Below, piece by piece: positions 1 through 8,972 of a stretch of 64,000 nt of DNA. The DNA comes from Psychrosphaera ytuae (lineage in GTDB: Bacteria; Pseudomonadota; Gammaproteobacteria; Enterobacterales; Alteromonadaceae): positions 1,426,001 to 1,490,000 of the forward strand of contig NZ_CP072110.1 in assembly GCF_017638545.1 (NCBI RefSeq), given 5' to 3'. Below the pieces are notes generated by a model, which had not been told where the DNA came from, ran no database searches, and was given only the letters and a program-made list of their open reading frames with translations. Made by a program: the position numbers and the translations under genes. Positions within the stretch are counted from its first letter, which is position 1, and each line of letters opens with the position of its first letter.

Positions 1-582
1 AATCCTGTGCAGCTCAATAGCCAAATTCAAACAGTCGAGCGCAACGAGCACAATGTTACTTTGGTGTTTACCGATGGCGAGCGCCAGTCATTTGATGAGG
101 TGGTGTTTGCTTGTCATTCCGATCAAGCGTTGGCACTGCTAGCGACACCAACAGAAGCAGAACAAGATGTATTAGGTAGATTGCCCTATGTAAACAATGA
201 GGTTGTCCTGCATACCGACACCAATATGCTCCCGAAACGTGAATTGGCCTGGGCAAGCTGGAACTATTTGTTATCGGAAGACCAAGACGCCCTTGCAACA
301 CTGACCTACAACATGAATATTTTGCAAGGAATAGAGTCTGATACTACTTTCTGCGTGACCCTAAACAAGTCAGACGAGATTGACCCAAACAAAGTATTAA
401 GACGCTTTAACTACGCACATCCGGTCTTCAGCACTGAGTCACAAAAAGCTCAACAAGAACGCAGCAGGATCTGCGGTCACAACCGTACCCACTTTGTCGG
501 TGCGTATTGGTACAACGGTTTCCATGAAGATGGAGTACGAAGTGCGGTCGATGTCGGAAAACGATTCGGGTGCCAGTTATGA
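1..582 (+). CDS. NAD(P)/FAD-dependent oxidoreductase, amine-oxidase type (3-prime part)
   Basis: The frame is open from the first base, so the gene begins upstream of the window and only about the last 193 residues are visible. They read as the C-terminal part of a flavin-containing amine-oxidase-like protein: a substrate-domain strand pattern with DEVVFACHSDQALALL, then a C-terminal FAD-closing segment with HFVGAYWYNGFHEDGVRSA, as in proteins annotated NAD/FAD-binding protein (COG2907). The N-terminal dinucleotide-binding motif is off the window. The stop overlaps the start of the DUF1365 gene (ATGA), and cfa follows. In related bacteria this trio sits in a lipid-modification operon often controlled by a sigma factor/ChrR pair. 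The exact substrate is unknown. Confidence 0.8.
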   Translation, partial: NPVQLNSQIQTVERNEHNVTLVFTDGERQSFDEVVFACHSDQALALLATPTEAEQDVLGRLPYVNNEVVLHTDTNMLPKRELAWASWNYLLSEDQDALATLTYNMNILQGIESDTTFCVTLNKSDEIDPNKVLRRFNYAHPVFSTESQKAQQERSRICGHNRTHFVGAYWYNGFHEDGVRSAVDVGKRFGCQL

Positions 583-1430
583 TCCCAGATGAATTTAATA
601 GTGGCATATACAAAGGCATAGTCCGCCATCGCAGGTTTAGTCCTAAAGTCCACCAGTTTGGGTACAACATGTATATGTTCGCATTAGATCTCGACGAGGC
701 ACCTACCCTATTTAAGCGCTTTGCGTTAATAGGTGAGCGTTGGTTTAATCCATTTAAAATAACCAACAAAGATCACTTTGGCTCAACCAAACACACTATT
801 AAAACATCTGTAATCGACAAATTAAAACAGCTGACACTTACGAGCCCATTATCAAAACAACAGCAGTTCGAAAATGGGTGTAAAAATGACGAATTGAAAA
901 TAGTCATGGTGACCCAAGCGCGTTGCTTAGGTGTTTATTTTAGTCCTATCAATTTATACTTCTGTTATCACGGACATAACACTCGCAAAGACAAGTGTAT
1001 TGCGATGCTCGCTGAGGTGAGTAATACACCTTGGAACGAAAAACACTATTATCTCATCGATGTCCCAAAACAAAATGAGCGCTGCGAATTACGTAATCCT
1101 AAAGCATTTCACGTGTCACCTTTTATGCCAATGGATATGGATTACGTTTGGAAAATCACCCCTCCAGCCAAACACCTCAATGTCCACATAGAAAACTGGC
1201 AACACCCAGATCAGCAAAGTGGGACAGGTCAATATAAAGTCTTTGACGCCACTATGACGTTGAAAAAACAAGCGTTCACGTCAGCAAACTTAACCAAGTT
1301 ATTGATCAAAGTTCCTATGATGACCGTAAAGATTAGTGCAGCTATTTATTGGCAAGCCGCAAAGTTGTTCGCCAAAAGAGTACCTTTTATAGGTCATCCG
1401 GGAACCACTTCGCCGAATACCGCAAAATAG
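579..1430 (+). CDS. DUF1365 domain-containing protein
   Basis: About 283 residues. The N-terminal GIYKGIVRHRRFSPKVHQF and the central PINLYFCYH followed by HVSPFMPMD are hallmarks of DUF1365. The ATG at 579 overlaps the TGA of the preceding oxidoreductase; a GTG nine bases earlier (570) is in frame and could also serve. Function is not established biochemically; genes of this family are nearly always beside a flavin amine-oxidase and a cyclopropane-fatty-acid synthase, as here, so a role in making or modifying membrane lipids is inferred from context. No signal peptide or clear membrane helix is visible. Confidence 0.85.
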   Translation: MIPDEFNSGIYKGIVRHRRFSPKVHQFGYNMYMFALDLDEAPTLFKRFALIGERWFNPFKITNKDHFGSTKHTIKTSVIDKLKQLTLTSPLSKQQQFENGCKNDELKIVMVTQARCLGVYFSPINLYFCYHGHNTRKDKCIAMLAEVSNTPWNEKHYYLIDVPKQNERCELRNPKAFHVSPFMPMDMDYVWKITPPAKHLNVHIENWQHPDQQSGTGQYKVFDATMTLKKQAFTSANLTKLLIKVPMMTVKISAAIYWQAAKLFAKRVPFIGHPGTTSPNTAK

Positions 1431-1506
1431 CGCTATAGTTAATTGAATCACATAACAAAATTAAGTTTTTAATAGTTAAATACGAGATGTAAACCAAGGA
1501 ATTACG

Positions 1507-2760
1507 ATGGAAAAGACAGCCTCGACTATCAGTGCCGACAAGCCATTGAACACGAGCTTTGCGAATAACCTTTATCAGAAACTAGTGTTTACCGTGTTGC
1601 GTCGCATCACTGGTGTGGGCATTACGATTCGCGATATGAGCCAGCAAAACGAAGCGACCAAACCATCCGTTCACTTTTTTGGGGAAGAGTCCGCTAGCCT
1701 CCAAGCCCAAATAGACATTCACGATGCCAATGTCTATAAATCACTGGCAACCGGAGGCAGTATCGCCGCGGCCGAGGCTTATATTGATAACCAATGGTCT
1801 AGCCCAAACCTAACAAGGCTGATTGAAGTGTTCGCGGTTTGCCAACAACAGCTTGATGAATTAGAAAAGCACATGTCTTGGTTTACCAAACTGAAAAATA
1901 AATTGTTTCACAAGCGTAACAAGAACAGCCAAAGCGGCTCTAAAGAAAATATCTTAGCCCACTATGATCTAGGCAATGACTTATATACTCGTTTTTTAGA
2001 TCCTGAAATGATGTATTCAGCCGCCATCTATAGTGAGGATGCAGACAATCTTGATGCTGCCCAGCTTAATAAGCTCAACCTTATTTGCCAAAGGCTAGAA
2101 CTGAAAGAGTCTGATCATTTAGTTGAAATTGGCAGCGGTTGGGGTGGCCTTGCCATTTTTGCAGCTCAAAACTACGGCTGTAAGGTAACTACAACGACCA
2201 TATCTGATGCACAGCACGACTACGCTCAAGCTAGGATCAAAGACCTAGGTCTAGAAAATAAAATCACCTTATTAAAAGAAGATTATCGAAACTTAACGGG
2301 TGAGTACGACAAACTCGTATCTATTGAAATGATCGAAGCCGTTGGTTTTGAGTATTACAGCGAATTTTTTGGAAAGTGTAATAGTTTGTTGAAATCCGGC
2401 GGTAAAATGCTTATCCAAGCAATCACAATTGCCGATCAGCGCTTTGATCACTATCGCAACAATGTCGACTTTATTCAGCGTTATATCTTCCCAGGCGGAT
2501 GCTTGCCAAGCATTGAAAAAATGACCACTCACTTGCGTAAAGACACAGATATGGTGCTACACGAATTACACGACATTGGTTTGGACTATGCGAAGACCCT
2601 AAACGAATGGCGTCAACGCTTTAACGACAAGTGGCCAGAGCTGACTCAGTTTGGTTTTGACGATAAATTTAAACGCCTTTGGAACTACTACCTTTGTTAC
2701 TGTGAAGGGGCATTTTTACAGCGCGCTACAAGTACTGTCCATTTTGTCGCAAGGAAATAA
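1507..2760 (+). CDS. cfa: cyclopropane-fatty-acyl-phospholipid synthase family protein
   Basis: A 417-residue SAM-dependent methyltransferase that adds a methylene bridge across cis double bonds of phospholipid acyl chains at the inner membrane. Visible are AHYDLGNDLYTRFLDPEMMY, the SAM-binding motif VEIGSGWGGLAIFAA, the SIEMIEAVG segment and the diagnostic DFIQRYIFPGGCLPS near residue 330. Length fits the family (E. coli Cfa is 382) with a longer N-terminus. The start is supported by AAGGAATTACG just upstream. It follows the DUF1365 gene by 76 bases and is the last gene before a strong terminator. Homologues in such operons can carry out acyl-chain modifications other than cyclopropanation, so the precise product is less certain than the family. 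Confidence 0.9.
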   Translation: MEKTASTISADKPLNTSFANNLYQKLVFTVLRRITGVGITIRDMSQQNEATKPSVHFFGEESASLQAQIDIHDANVYKSLATGGSIAAAEAYIDNQWSSPNLTRLIEVFAVCQQQLDELEKHMSWFTKLKNKLFHKRNKNSQSGSKENILAHYDLGNDLYTRFLDPEMMYSAAIYSEDADNLDAAQLNKLNLICQRLELKESDHLVEIGSGWGGLAIFAAQNYGCKVTTTTISDAQHDYAQARIKDLGLENKITLLKEDYRNLTGEYDKLVSIEMIEAVGFEYYSEFFGKCNSLLKSGGKMLIQAITIADQRFDHYRNNVDFIQRYIFPGGCLPSIEKMTTHLRKDTDMVLHELHDIGLDYAKTLNEWRQRFNDKWPELTQFGFDDKFKRLWNYYLCYCEGAFLQRATSTVHFVARK

Positions 2761-2793
2761 TTCTTCCCTTGCCAAAAACCCAAATTAGTCATT

Positions 2794-2820
2794 AAAAAAA
2801 GAAGCCACGGCTTCTTTTTT
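2794..2820 (+). terminator. intrinsic terminator after cfa
   Basis: An A-rich stem with GAAGCC/GGCTTC around a short ACG loop and flanking A and T runs, 34 bases after the cfa stop. It closes the oxidoreductase-DUF1365-cfa operon. Confidence 0.85.
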
Positions 2821-2935
2821 GTTATCTGATAAAGAGTTAGCATGCTAACCTTAAAGAAGGTCGCAATCGGCTTGCGACTTTCACTCAAAACCGTCTACGT
2901 TTAACAGTAATTTTTTAAAAGGAAAAACATCAAAG

Positions 2936-3799
2936 GTGAGCACCATTAACAGCCAATTACTTTTCACATTTTTATTATTGGCCATTGCATGGATAGCCAA
3001 AATTGGTCTGATCAAAATCATCAACCGCAACTCTGAGGCCAAAAGTACCGACAAACGCATTCATATCAATACCGCAAAAAATGCGGTCAATATGATCTTT
3101 ATTATTGCTTTGTTGATGCTTTGGAGTAACGAACTTCAAAACTTCGCATTATCTATTGCCGCGTTTGTTGTTGCTATCGTTCTTGCTACCCGTGAACTTA
3201 TTCAGTGCTTCATTGGCTTTTTGTATATCAGCTCCACCAGTCCTTTTAGAGTCGGTGATTGGATTCAAACAAACCAATCCTTTGGCGAGGTAGCCGCAAC
3301 AGACTGGGCGAAAGTAACTGTGTTAGAGATCAACTCAGAAACATATGCTTACACAGGTAAAACCATATTTTTACCTAATAACCAATTGATGACACAGCCC
3401 ATCAAAAACATGAATTACATGAAACGCTATACCAACCATAGTTTTTCAGTGGTTATGGATGGACTGCAATTAAATCCACACGATTTGGTTAAGCCCCTTA
3501 TCGAAAAAGCATCGAGCTATTGCTTAGGGTTTGCGGATGTTGCAGAGCGCTACAACAAATTAATAGAAAATCGTCTTGGGGTTCAAATTTCAGGTCCTGC
3601 ACCGTCGATTCGAATCCAATCAACTGACATTGGTAAAACCGCATTTGTATTTACGGTATTTTGTCCGACAAGCAAAGCCAAACAAATTGAGCAGTCACTC
3701 AACAAAGAGTTTTACGACTTGTATTACCAACTGTTGCAAAACAAAAACAAAGCGCCAGAAATAGCGTCTACCTCTGAGGAAGAAACAATCAGTGGTTAA
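2936..3799 (+). CDS. MscS-family mechanosensitive ion channel protein
   Basis: A 287-residue small-conductance mechanosensitive channel homologue of the inner membrane. It has three hydrophobic segments near residues 7-28, 50-65 and 68-95, the last being the pore-lining helix. The MscS beta-domain follows (RVGDWIQTNQSFGEVAAT, then KTIFLPNNQLMTQPIKN) and a soluble alpha-beta tail. The start is GTG behind AAAAGGAAAAACATCAAAG. The reading frame runs 8 bases into mgtE, so the two are co-transcribed and probably translationally coupled. Function as an osmotic safety valve is known for the family; ion selectivity cannot be read from the sequence. Confidence 0.88.
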   Translation: MSTINSQLLFTFLLLAIAWIAKIGLIKIINRNSEAKSTDKRIHINTAKNAVNMIFIIALLMLWSNELQNFALSIAAFVVAIVLATRELIQCFIGFLYISSTSPFRVGDWIQTNQSFGEVAATDWAKVTVLEINSETYAYTGKTIFLPNNQLMTQPIKNMNYMKRYTNHSFSVVMDGLQLNPHDLVKPLIEKASSYCLGFADVAERYNKLIENRLGVQISGPAPSIRIQSTDIGKTAFVFTVFCPTSKAKQIEQSLNKEFYDLYYQLLQNKNKAPEIASTSEEETISG

Positions 3800-5147
3800 T
3801 AAAGAACAACGAATTGAAATTCTTGAGGAACTTCAAGAGAGCCTACAAGCAAAAAACGACGGTGTTAGCTCTGCTCTGTTACCTAGATTAACCGACGAGT
3901 TTCAAGTAGATGACTGGGCTTGGTTACTAGAAAGTTTGACCAATGAGCAACGTATCATCATATGGCCACAACTAGAAGGTAAAGAGACCAGTTCGATTCT
4001 TGCAGCGATGCGAGATGACGCTCGACAACAGTTTGTTAGTGGTATTTCATCAAAAGAACTATCCAAAGCGCTAGCAGATAGTACCGCAGAAGAAGCCATT
4101 GAGGTTATTGATGTTCTTCCGCAAAAAGTCGCGACTCGACTTATTAAGCGGATGACCAAAGAGACCCAAGCTCACATCAAAGCGAACTTGAATTACGACG
4201 AGGATCAAGTCGGTCGTTATGCCAACCATGACGTCTACACAATTCCAACTGGATTAAGTGTTGGTGAATTACGTGCAGAGCTCAAAAGCAATGACTTACC
4301 AGACTATACAGACTCATTTTTGATCGTCGATGAAGACAATAAGTTATTAGGTGAAATCACCATTAACGAGTTGTTTAGCGCAGAGCCGGAAGAAGGCGTG
4401 ATGGGCCTGAGTCATTTTCCCGAGCAAATCATCAAAGCAGAAGATGGCTTGCTCGATGCCTCTAACCAGTTAAAAAACACCAACAAGTCGATGTTACCTG
4501 TGGTGACCGAGCACGGTGAATTATTGGGTCGATTTGACGTCAACGACGCCTTGATTGTATTTCAACAGCACTATGAAGAACAGATCGCTCACTTAGGTAA
4601 AGTCAGCGACGAAGACTTATTTGCTCCGGTTTTACTCAGTGCTCGACGCAGAGCGGTGTGGCTAGGTATTAACCTAGCTACTGCATTTTTGGCATCTTTT
4701 GTCATTGGCGTGTTTGATACTGTACTGGCCGAGGTTGTAGCCTTAGCGGTATTAATGCCGATTGTCGCAAGCATGGGTGGTATTACCGGTAGCCAGACTT
4801 TAACCCTAACTATTAGAGGGTTGGCCACAGGTCAATTAGGCGATGCCAACATCAGCTTATTGCAAAACAAAGAGCTAAGAGTCGCTAGCCTCAATGGGGT
4901 GCTATGGGCGGTATTAGTCGCGGTTTTAACGGGACTTTGGTTCGAAAACGCGATGTTATCAGGAGTCATAGCCATAGCACTGGTAGTCAATATGCTCGTG
5001 GCTGCCTTGTTTGGTATTTTGATCCCTGTTGCATTAGATAAATTAAATATCGACCCTGCATTGGCGGGCTCTGTTATTTTAACTACGGTTACAGACGTCG
5101 TTGGATTTTTTGTCTTTTTAGGCTCTGCATCTTTGGTATTGATATAA
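3792..5147 (+). CDS. mgtE: magnesium transporter MgtE
   Basis: A 451-residue Mg2+ channel/transporter. The order is the standard one: an N-terminal helical MgtE_N domain (to about residue 130), a CBS pair (about 140-260, with VGRYANHDVYTIPTGLSVGEL) and a C-terminal five-helix membrane domain from about residue 285, including the pore segment VLMPIVASMGGITGSQTLTL. GTG start overlapping the end of the MscS-like gene; GAGGA lies 11 bases upstream. In known MgtE proteins the cytosolic N and CBS domains sense Mg2+ and gate the pore. No M-box-like leader is evident upstream of the pair. Confidence 0.93.
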   Translation: MVNKEQRIEILEELQESLQAKNDGVSSALLPRLTDEFQVDDWAWLLESLTNEQRIIIWPQLEGKETSSILAAMRDDARQQFVSGISSKELSKALADSTAEEAIEVIDVLPQKVATRLIKRMTKETQAHIKANLNYDEDQVGRYANHDVYTIPTGLSVGELRAELKSNDLPDYTDSFLIVDEDNKLLGEITINELFSAEPEEGVMGLSHFPEQIIKAEDGLLDASNQLKNTNKSMLPVVTEHGELLGRFDVNDALIVFQQHYEEQIAHLGKVSDEDLFAPVLLSARRRAVWLGINLATAFLASFVIGVFDTVLAEVVALAVLMPIVASMGGITGSQTLTLTIRGLATGQLGDANISLLQNKELRVASLNGVLWAVLVAVLTGLWFENAMLSGVIAIALVVNMLVAALFGILIPVALDKLNIDPALAGSVILTTVTDVVGFFVFLGSASLVLI

Positions 5148-5183
5148 CCGAGCAAACATTGCAAACGAATAGCGTCTACATAC

Positions 5184-5219
5184 AAAAACGCAGCTCTTTC
5201 TTTGGAGCTGCGTTTTTTT
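5184..5219. terminator. bidirectional terminator between mgtE and nhaA
   Basis: Stem AACGCAGCTC/GAGCTGCGTT with a seven-base loop, flanked by A and T runs on both sides. It lies between convergent genes and can stop both transcripts. Confidence 0.85.
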
Positions 5220-5240
5220 ATACGTGATAAGTTAGACCCA

Positions 5241-6431
5241 TTAGACGGTGGGTTTGTCTTTCAAGCTTGCCTTTAAGACTAAAAAGCCAATTACTCCGCT
5301 GATTAACGAACCAACAATGATGCCCAGACGCTCGTCAAACAGTAAGTTCACGCCCGTTTCTTCAAACGCCAAACCACCAATAAACAGTGACATGGTAAAA
5401 CCAATACCACAAAGCGCTGCGGTACCGTACAAAGACATCATATTCATCCCTTTAGGCAGGGAGGCAAGACCCAGTTTGATAGCAATAAAGCACAAGCCAA
5501 AAATACCAACTTGTTTACCGATTATAAGGCCCAAAGCAATCCCCACAGGAACGTTGTGAAAGACTTGTTCGATGCCAACACCAGTTAAGTTAAGACCCGC
5601 GTTTGCAAAAGCAAAAACCGGTAAAACAAAAAATGCGACCACGGAATGCAAGTCGTGTTCGAGCTCTTTTACAGGCGAGAAATCGGGGTTTTCTTTACTT
5701 CGCATAGGAATAAACATGGCCATTACTACACCTGCGAGAGTCGCATGAACGCCAGATTTTAAAGTCGCCACCCACATGACGATACCGATGAAAATATATG
5801 GGCTGTACGACACCACGTTCTTTTTGTTTAACCAAGCCAGTAATGGTAAGCACAACGCCACCACAATCAACGCCCCTAGGGATATTTTTGAGGTATAGAA
5901 AAAGGCAATGATCAATATCGCTCCGATATCGTCGAAGATTGCCAATGACGTCAAAAACACCTTCAGAGCAACAGGCACCCGAGAGCCCAGTAAAGTTAAA
6001 ACACCAAGGGCAAAGGCAATATCCGTTGCGGCTGGAATAGCCCAGCCTTGCACAGCCACAGGATCATCGTGATTAAAATACACATAAACTAAGGCTGGCA
6101 ATGCCATACCACCGATCGCACCTACGCCCGGTAAGATAATATTTCGTTTATCCGACAATTCTCCTTCCATTAGCTCACGCTTTAACTCAAGGCCAACTAA
6201 GAAAAAGAACACCGCCATCAAGCCATCATTTATCCAAAGTAGTAAAGGCTTAGCGATATGCAACGCACCCACTCTGACTTCCACAGGGGTTGATAAAAAC
6301 AGTTCGTAATGCTCAACAAGGGCAGTATTTGCGCAGATAATGGCTAATATTGCAGATAAAAACAGTAAAATCCCGCCTGAGGATTCCATTTTGAAAAACT
6401 GGCGGATAAAACTGTGGTCAGTCTGGTTCAT
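5241..6431 (-). CDS. nhaA: Na+/H+ antiporter NhaA
   Basis: A 396-residue inner-membrane electrogenic antiporter exchanging Na+ (or Li+) for H+. Diagnostic segments are WINDGLMAVFFFLVGLELKR, GWAIPAATDIAFALGVL and the paired ion-binding aspartates in AIFDDIGAILIIAFFYTS. The remaining hydrophobic helices match the 12-helix NhaA fold, and E. coli NhaA is 388 residues. I chose the ATG at 6431 (M-N-Q-T-D-H-S-F); an in-frame TTG 27 bases upstream has no ribosome site. No nhaR regulator lies beside it. It is a single-gene unit convergent with mgtE, fitting a salt-adapted lifestyle. Confidence 0.95.
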   Translation of the reverse strand: MNQTDHSFIRQFFKMESSGGILLFLSAILAIICANTALVEHYELFLSTPVEVRVGALHIAKPLLLWINDGLMAVFFFLVGLELKRELMEGELSDKRNIILPGVGAIGGMALPALVYVYFNHDDPVAVQGWAIPAATDIAFALGVLTLLGSRVPVALKVFLTSLAIFDDIGAILIIAFFYTSKISLGALIVVALCLPLLAWLNKKNVVSYSPYIFIGIVMWVATLKSGVHATLAGVVMAMFIPMRSKENPDFSPVKELEHDLHSVVAFFVLPVFAFANAGLNLTGVGIEQVFHNVPVGIALGLIIGKQVGIFGLCFIAIKLGLASLPKGMNMMSLYGTAALCGIGFTMSLFIGGLAFEETGVNLLFDERLGIIVGSLISGVIGFLVLKASLKDKPTV

Positions 6432-6628
6432 GTTTGCTCTCAAAAATTCAAGGGTCAATAAATAGTATAACAGTGAGACTATCTCACTATTATTCTTACA
6501 AATTTAGTCGATAATACTCGAACTGGGAAAAATATTGTATGACTACAATCATTTGCATAATGATCTAAACTCAGACCTTTGTTAAAATGTCGTGCAATTT
6601 AAGCGCTTTGACTACTAAAGAGAAAACG

Positions 6629-7114
6629 ATGAAGAGAGTTGCTATTGTCATGGGCTCACAGTCCGATGGCCCAACCATGAAACACGCCGCCGACATGTTA
6701 AATCGATTCGGCATCGAATATCACGCCGAAGTTGTCTCCGCCCACCGCACTCCTCACCTCCTCCAAGAATTTTCAGAAACTGCCGCCGACAAAGGATTCC
6801 AAGTTATTATTGCTGGCGCTGGTGGTGCTGCTCACTTACCAGGCATGATTGCCGCTTATACACACCTTCCAGTCCTTGGTGTACCGGTAAAATCGAGTAA
6901 GTTAAGTGGCGTTGATTCTTTGTATTCTATTGTTCAAATGCCTAAAGGTGTTGCAGTAGGTACGCTTGCAATTGGTGAAGCGGGTGCAGCAAACGCAGGA
7001 TTACTAGCGGCTCAAATCATTGGTTTGAGTGACCAAGATGTCAGCGAAAAGATCAAACAATTTAGATCAGAACAAACTCAAGACGTATTAGAAAATCACA
7101 AACTAGACTTTTAA
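6629..7114 (+). CDS. purE: N5-carboxyaminoimidazole ribonucleotide mutase PurE
   Basis: A 161-residue cytosolic purine-biosynthesis enzyme converting N5-CAIR to CAIR. The class I PurE signatures are clear: VAIVMGSQSDGPTM at the N-terminus, SAHRTPHLL, the glycine loop IAGAGGAAHLPGM and the LPVLGVPV segment. An in-frame ATG 42 bases upstream exists, but the ATG at 6629 follows AAAGAG and gives the normal family length. purK starts 13 bases after its stop, making the usual purEK operon. No clear PurR operator is visible upstream. Confidence 0.96.
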   Translation: MKRVAIVMGSQSDGPTMKHAADMLNRFGIEYHAEVVSAHRTPHLLQEFSETAADKGFQVIIAGAGGAAHLPGMIAAYTHLPVLGVPVKSSKLSGVDSLYSIVQMPKGVAVGTLAIGEAGAANAGLLAAQIIGLSDQDVSEKIKQFRSEQTQDVLENHKLDF

Positions 7115-7127
7115 GACGGAAACCCCA

Positions 7128-8303
7128 ATGGCTCAGTCGTACTTTTCAGACACTTCAATTGTAAAAAGCGAATCCGATTTGATCGTTATTCTTGGACACG
7201 GTCAACTAGCTCGAATGATGTATTTAGAAGCCACTCAACTTGGTCTCAACATTGTCGCAGTCAATGCTAACACCAAGGAAGTCGTAAATCCTGTCAACAA
7301 GAGCGTATTGCCGCTTTCCGTTGATGAAGCTTTTTCTGCGGCAGTTGCGATAACCTCTGAGTTTGAACACTTGCCATTGGAATTAGTCGAAAAGGCAGAA
7401 GCGACAGGTAAATTTTTACCCAATGCCAAAGCCATTGCTGCAGGCGCTGACCGTATCGTCGAAAAACAGTTATTAGCCGGGCTAAACATAAATAACTGCC
7501 AACACGTGATTATTCGTCAACTCGATGATTTGGAGATAGCCAAAGCCGAATTAGGCGAGCGCATAATCCTAAAAACCAGCCGAGATGGTTACGACGGATA
7601 TGGCCAATGGCGTATTTTTTCGGACCAAGACTTTGTCAATATTAAACAAGAGTTACACAGTCATAACTTCGACAAAATGCCACTCGTTGCAGAGCGTTGT
7701 ATCAACTTTCAACGAGAATTATCTTTAATAGGTATCACCGATAAAAACGGTAACCATTTATTTTATCCGCTGACTGAAAATCACCACGCCGACGGCCAAT
7801 TGGTTTTATCTATCGCTCCCGCACCTAAAGTCACTCCAGAGTTACAGCAAAAAGCTGAAATTGCTTACAAAAAGATTTCTGAGCAATTAGATTATTGTGG
7901 TGTGCTTGCTATTGAATTTTTCCAAGTGGGCGAAGATTTGTTGGTTAATGAAATTGCGCCTCGCGTCCACAACTCAGGTCACTGGACTCAACAAGGTTGT
8001 GCCACCAGTCAGTTTGAAAACCACATTAGAGCGGTAGCGGGCTTCCCTTTAGGCTCAACTAAGGTACTTTCACCCGTCGCTATGATCAACTATGTCGGTC
8101 ATGCGAAACCGAAAGCAGACCTGTTTGCAGTGCCAAATGTTCACTTACACTGGTACGATAAAAGCGTGCGCCCAAAACGCAAAATGGGCCACATCAATGT
8201 TGTTGGTAATACCGCTGAACAACTATTGCAAACAGTTAGGCAAGTTAAAGCCTTTATTCCAGAAGGCTTAGCAAAAAACTTGGCACCTTTGTTAAATCAA
8301 TAA
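7128..8303 (+). CDS. purK: N5-carboxyaminoimidazole ribonucleotide synthase PurK
   Basis: A 391-residue ATP-grasp enzyme carboxylating AIR with bicarbonate to N5-CAIR, the substrate of PurE encoded just upstream. Visible: the N-terminal ILGHGQLARMM segment, ATP-grasp lysine region IILKTSRDGYDGYGQW, VGEDLLVNEIAPRVHNSGHW and the C-terminal domain. It is longer than E. coli PurK (355) because of an extended N-terminus of about 20 residues and small insertions. A carbonic anhydrase gene follows 28 bases later, which may be functionally meaningful because PurK consumes bicarbonate. Confidence 0.95.
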   Translation: MAQSYFSDTSIVKSESDLIVILGHGQLARMMYLEATQLGLNIVAVNANTKEVVNPVNKSVLPLSVDEAFSAAVAITSEFEHLPLELVEKAEATGKFLPNAKAIAAGADRIVEKQLLAGLNINNCQHVIIRQLDDLEIAKAELGERIILKTSRDGYDGYGQWRIFSDQDFVNIKQELHSHNFDKMPLVAERCINFQRELSLIGITDKNGNHLFYPLTENHHADGQLVLSIAPAPKVTPELQQKAEIAYKKISEQLDYCGVLAIEFFQVGEDLLVNEIAPRVHNSGHWTQQGCATSQFENHIRAVAGFPLGSTKVLSPVAMINYVGHAKPKADLFAVPNVHLHWYDKSVRPKRKMGHINVVGNTAEQLLQTVRQVKAFIPEGLAKNLAPLLNQ

Positions 8304-8331
8304 TTAATTATTAATGGGGTAGAAAACGCTA

Positions 8332-8940
8332 ATGGACAAAATCATTCACGGCCTTAAGAAGTTTCAAGAAGAAGTATATCCAATTCACAAGGATAGGTTT
8401 GAAGCATTGGCAGATATGCAAGATCCGGATGTGTTATTTATCACCTGCTCGGATTCGCGAATTGATCCTAACTTGATCACACAGTCGAATCCTGGTGAGC
8501 TATTCATCTGCCGCAACGCCGGAAACATTGTACCGCCACACTCTCATGAAACCGGTGGTATGACAGCTTCTATCGAATATGCCGTATCGGTATTAAAAGT
8601 TAGACACATCATTATTTGTGGCCACAGCTCATGCGGTGCAATGAAAGCCGCTATGGCACCAGATAGCGTCGAATCATTACCACACGTAAAAGTGTGGATT
8701 GATCACTGCCGCGCCGCAAAAGAAGCGGTTGAACACCGACACGAACACCTTAACGACGAGCATCTTGACGAAGTCACAAAACAAAATATTGTTTTGCAGA
8801 TGAATCACTTAAAAACACATCCATCGGTCTTTTCCCGATTGAGTACTAAAGAAGTGCAAGTTCACGGTTGGATGTACGACATCAAAACCGGAAACGTCGA
8901 AATCTATGATGAAGATAAAGGCGAGTTTGTTGACGCATAG
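8332..8940 (+). CDS. can: beta-class carbonic anhydrase
   Basis: A 202-residue zinc enzyme interconverting CO2 and bicarbonate in the cytosol. The zinc ligands are Cys39 and the Asp41-Arg43 dyad in CSDSR, plus His98 and Cys101 in CGHSSCGAM. Length and sequence resemble the plant-like clade containing SulP-linked and YadF/CynT-type enzymes; YadF is 220 residues. It sits in the same direction as purEK with short spacing, so co-transcription is possible, and supply of bicarbonate to PurK is a reasonable inference. The symbol is by family similarity. Confidence 0.92.
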   Translation: MDKIIHGLKKFQEEVYPIHKDRFEALADMQDPDVLFITCSDSRIDPNLITQSNPGELFICRNAGNIVPPHSHETGGMTASIEYAVSVLKVRHIIICGHSSCGAMKAAMAPDSVESLPHVKVWIDHCRAAKEAVEHRHEHLNDEHLDEVTKQNIVLQMNHLKTHPSVFSRLSTKEVQVHGWMYDIKTGNVEIYDEDKGEFVDA

Positions 8941-8972
8941 TCGGTTTGTAATTTACACAAACAATTAGGTAA

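Noticed and set aside
68..301. Leftward open frame opposite the FAD oxidoreductase
   Set aside because: Lies wholly antisense to a clear protein-coding frame and has no ribosome site or recognisable product.
2821..2935. Region before the MscS-mgtE pair, considered as a Mg2+ riboswitch
   Set aside because: Only 115 bases with no M-box-like pairing pattern that I could recognise and no terminator hairpin.
6480..6628. Possible PurR operator before purE
   Set aside because: No sequence close to the ACGCAAACGTTTGCGT type palindrome was found.
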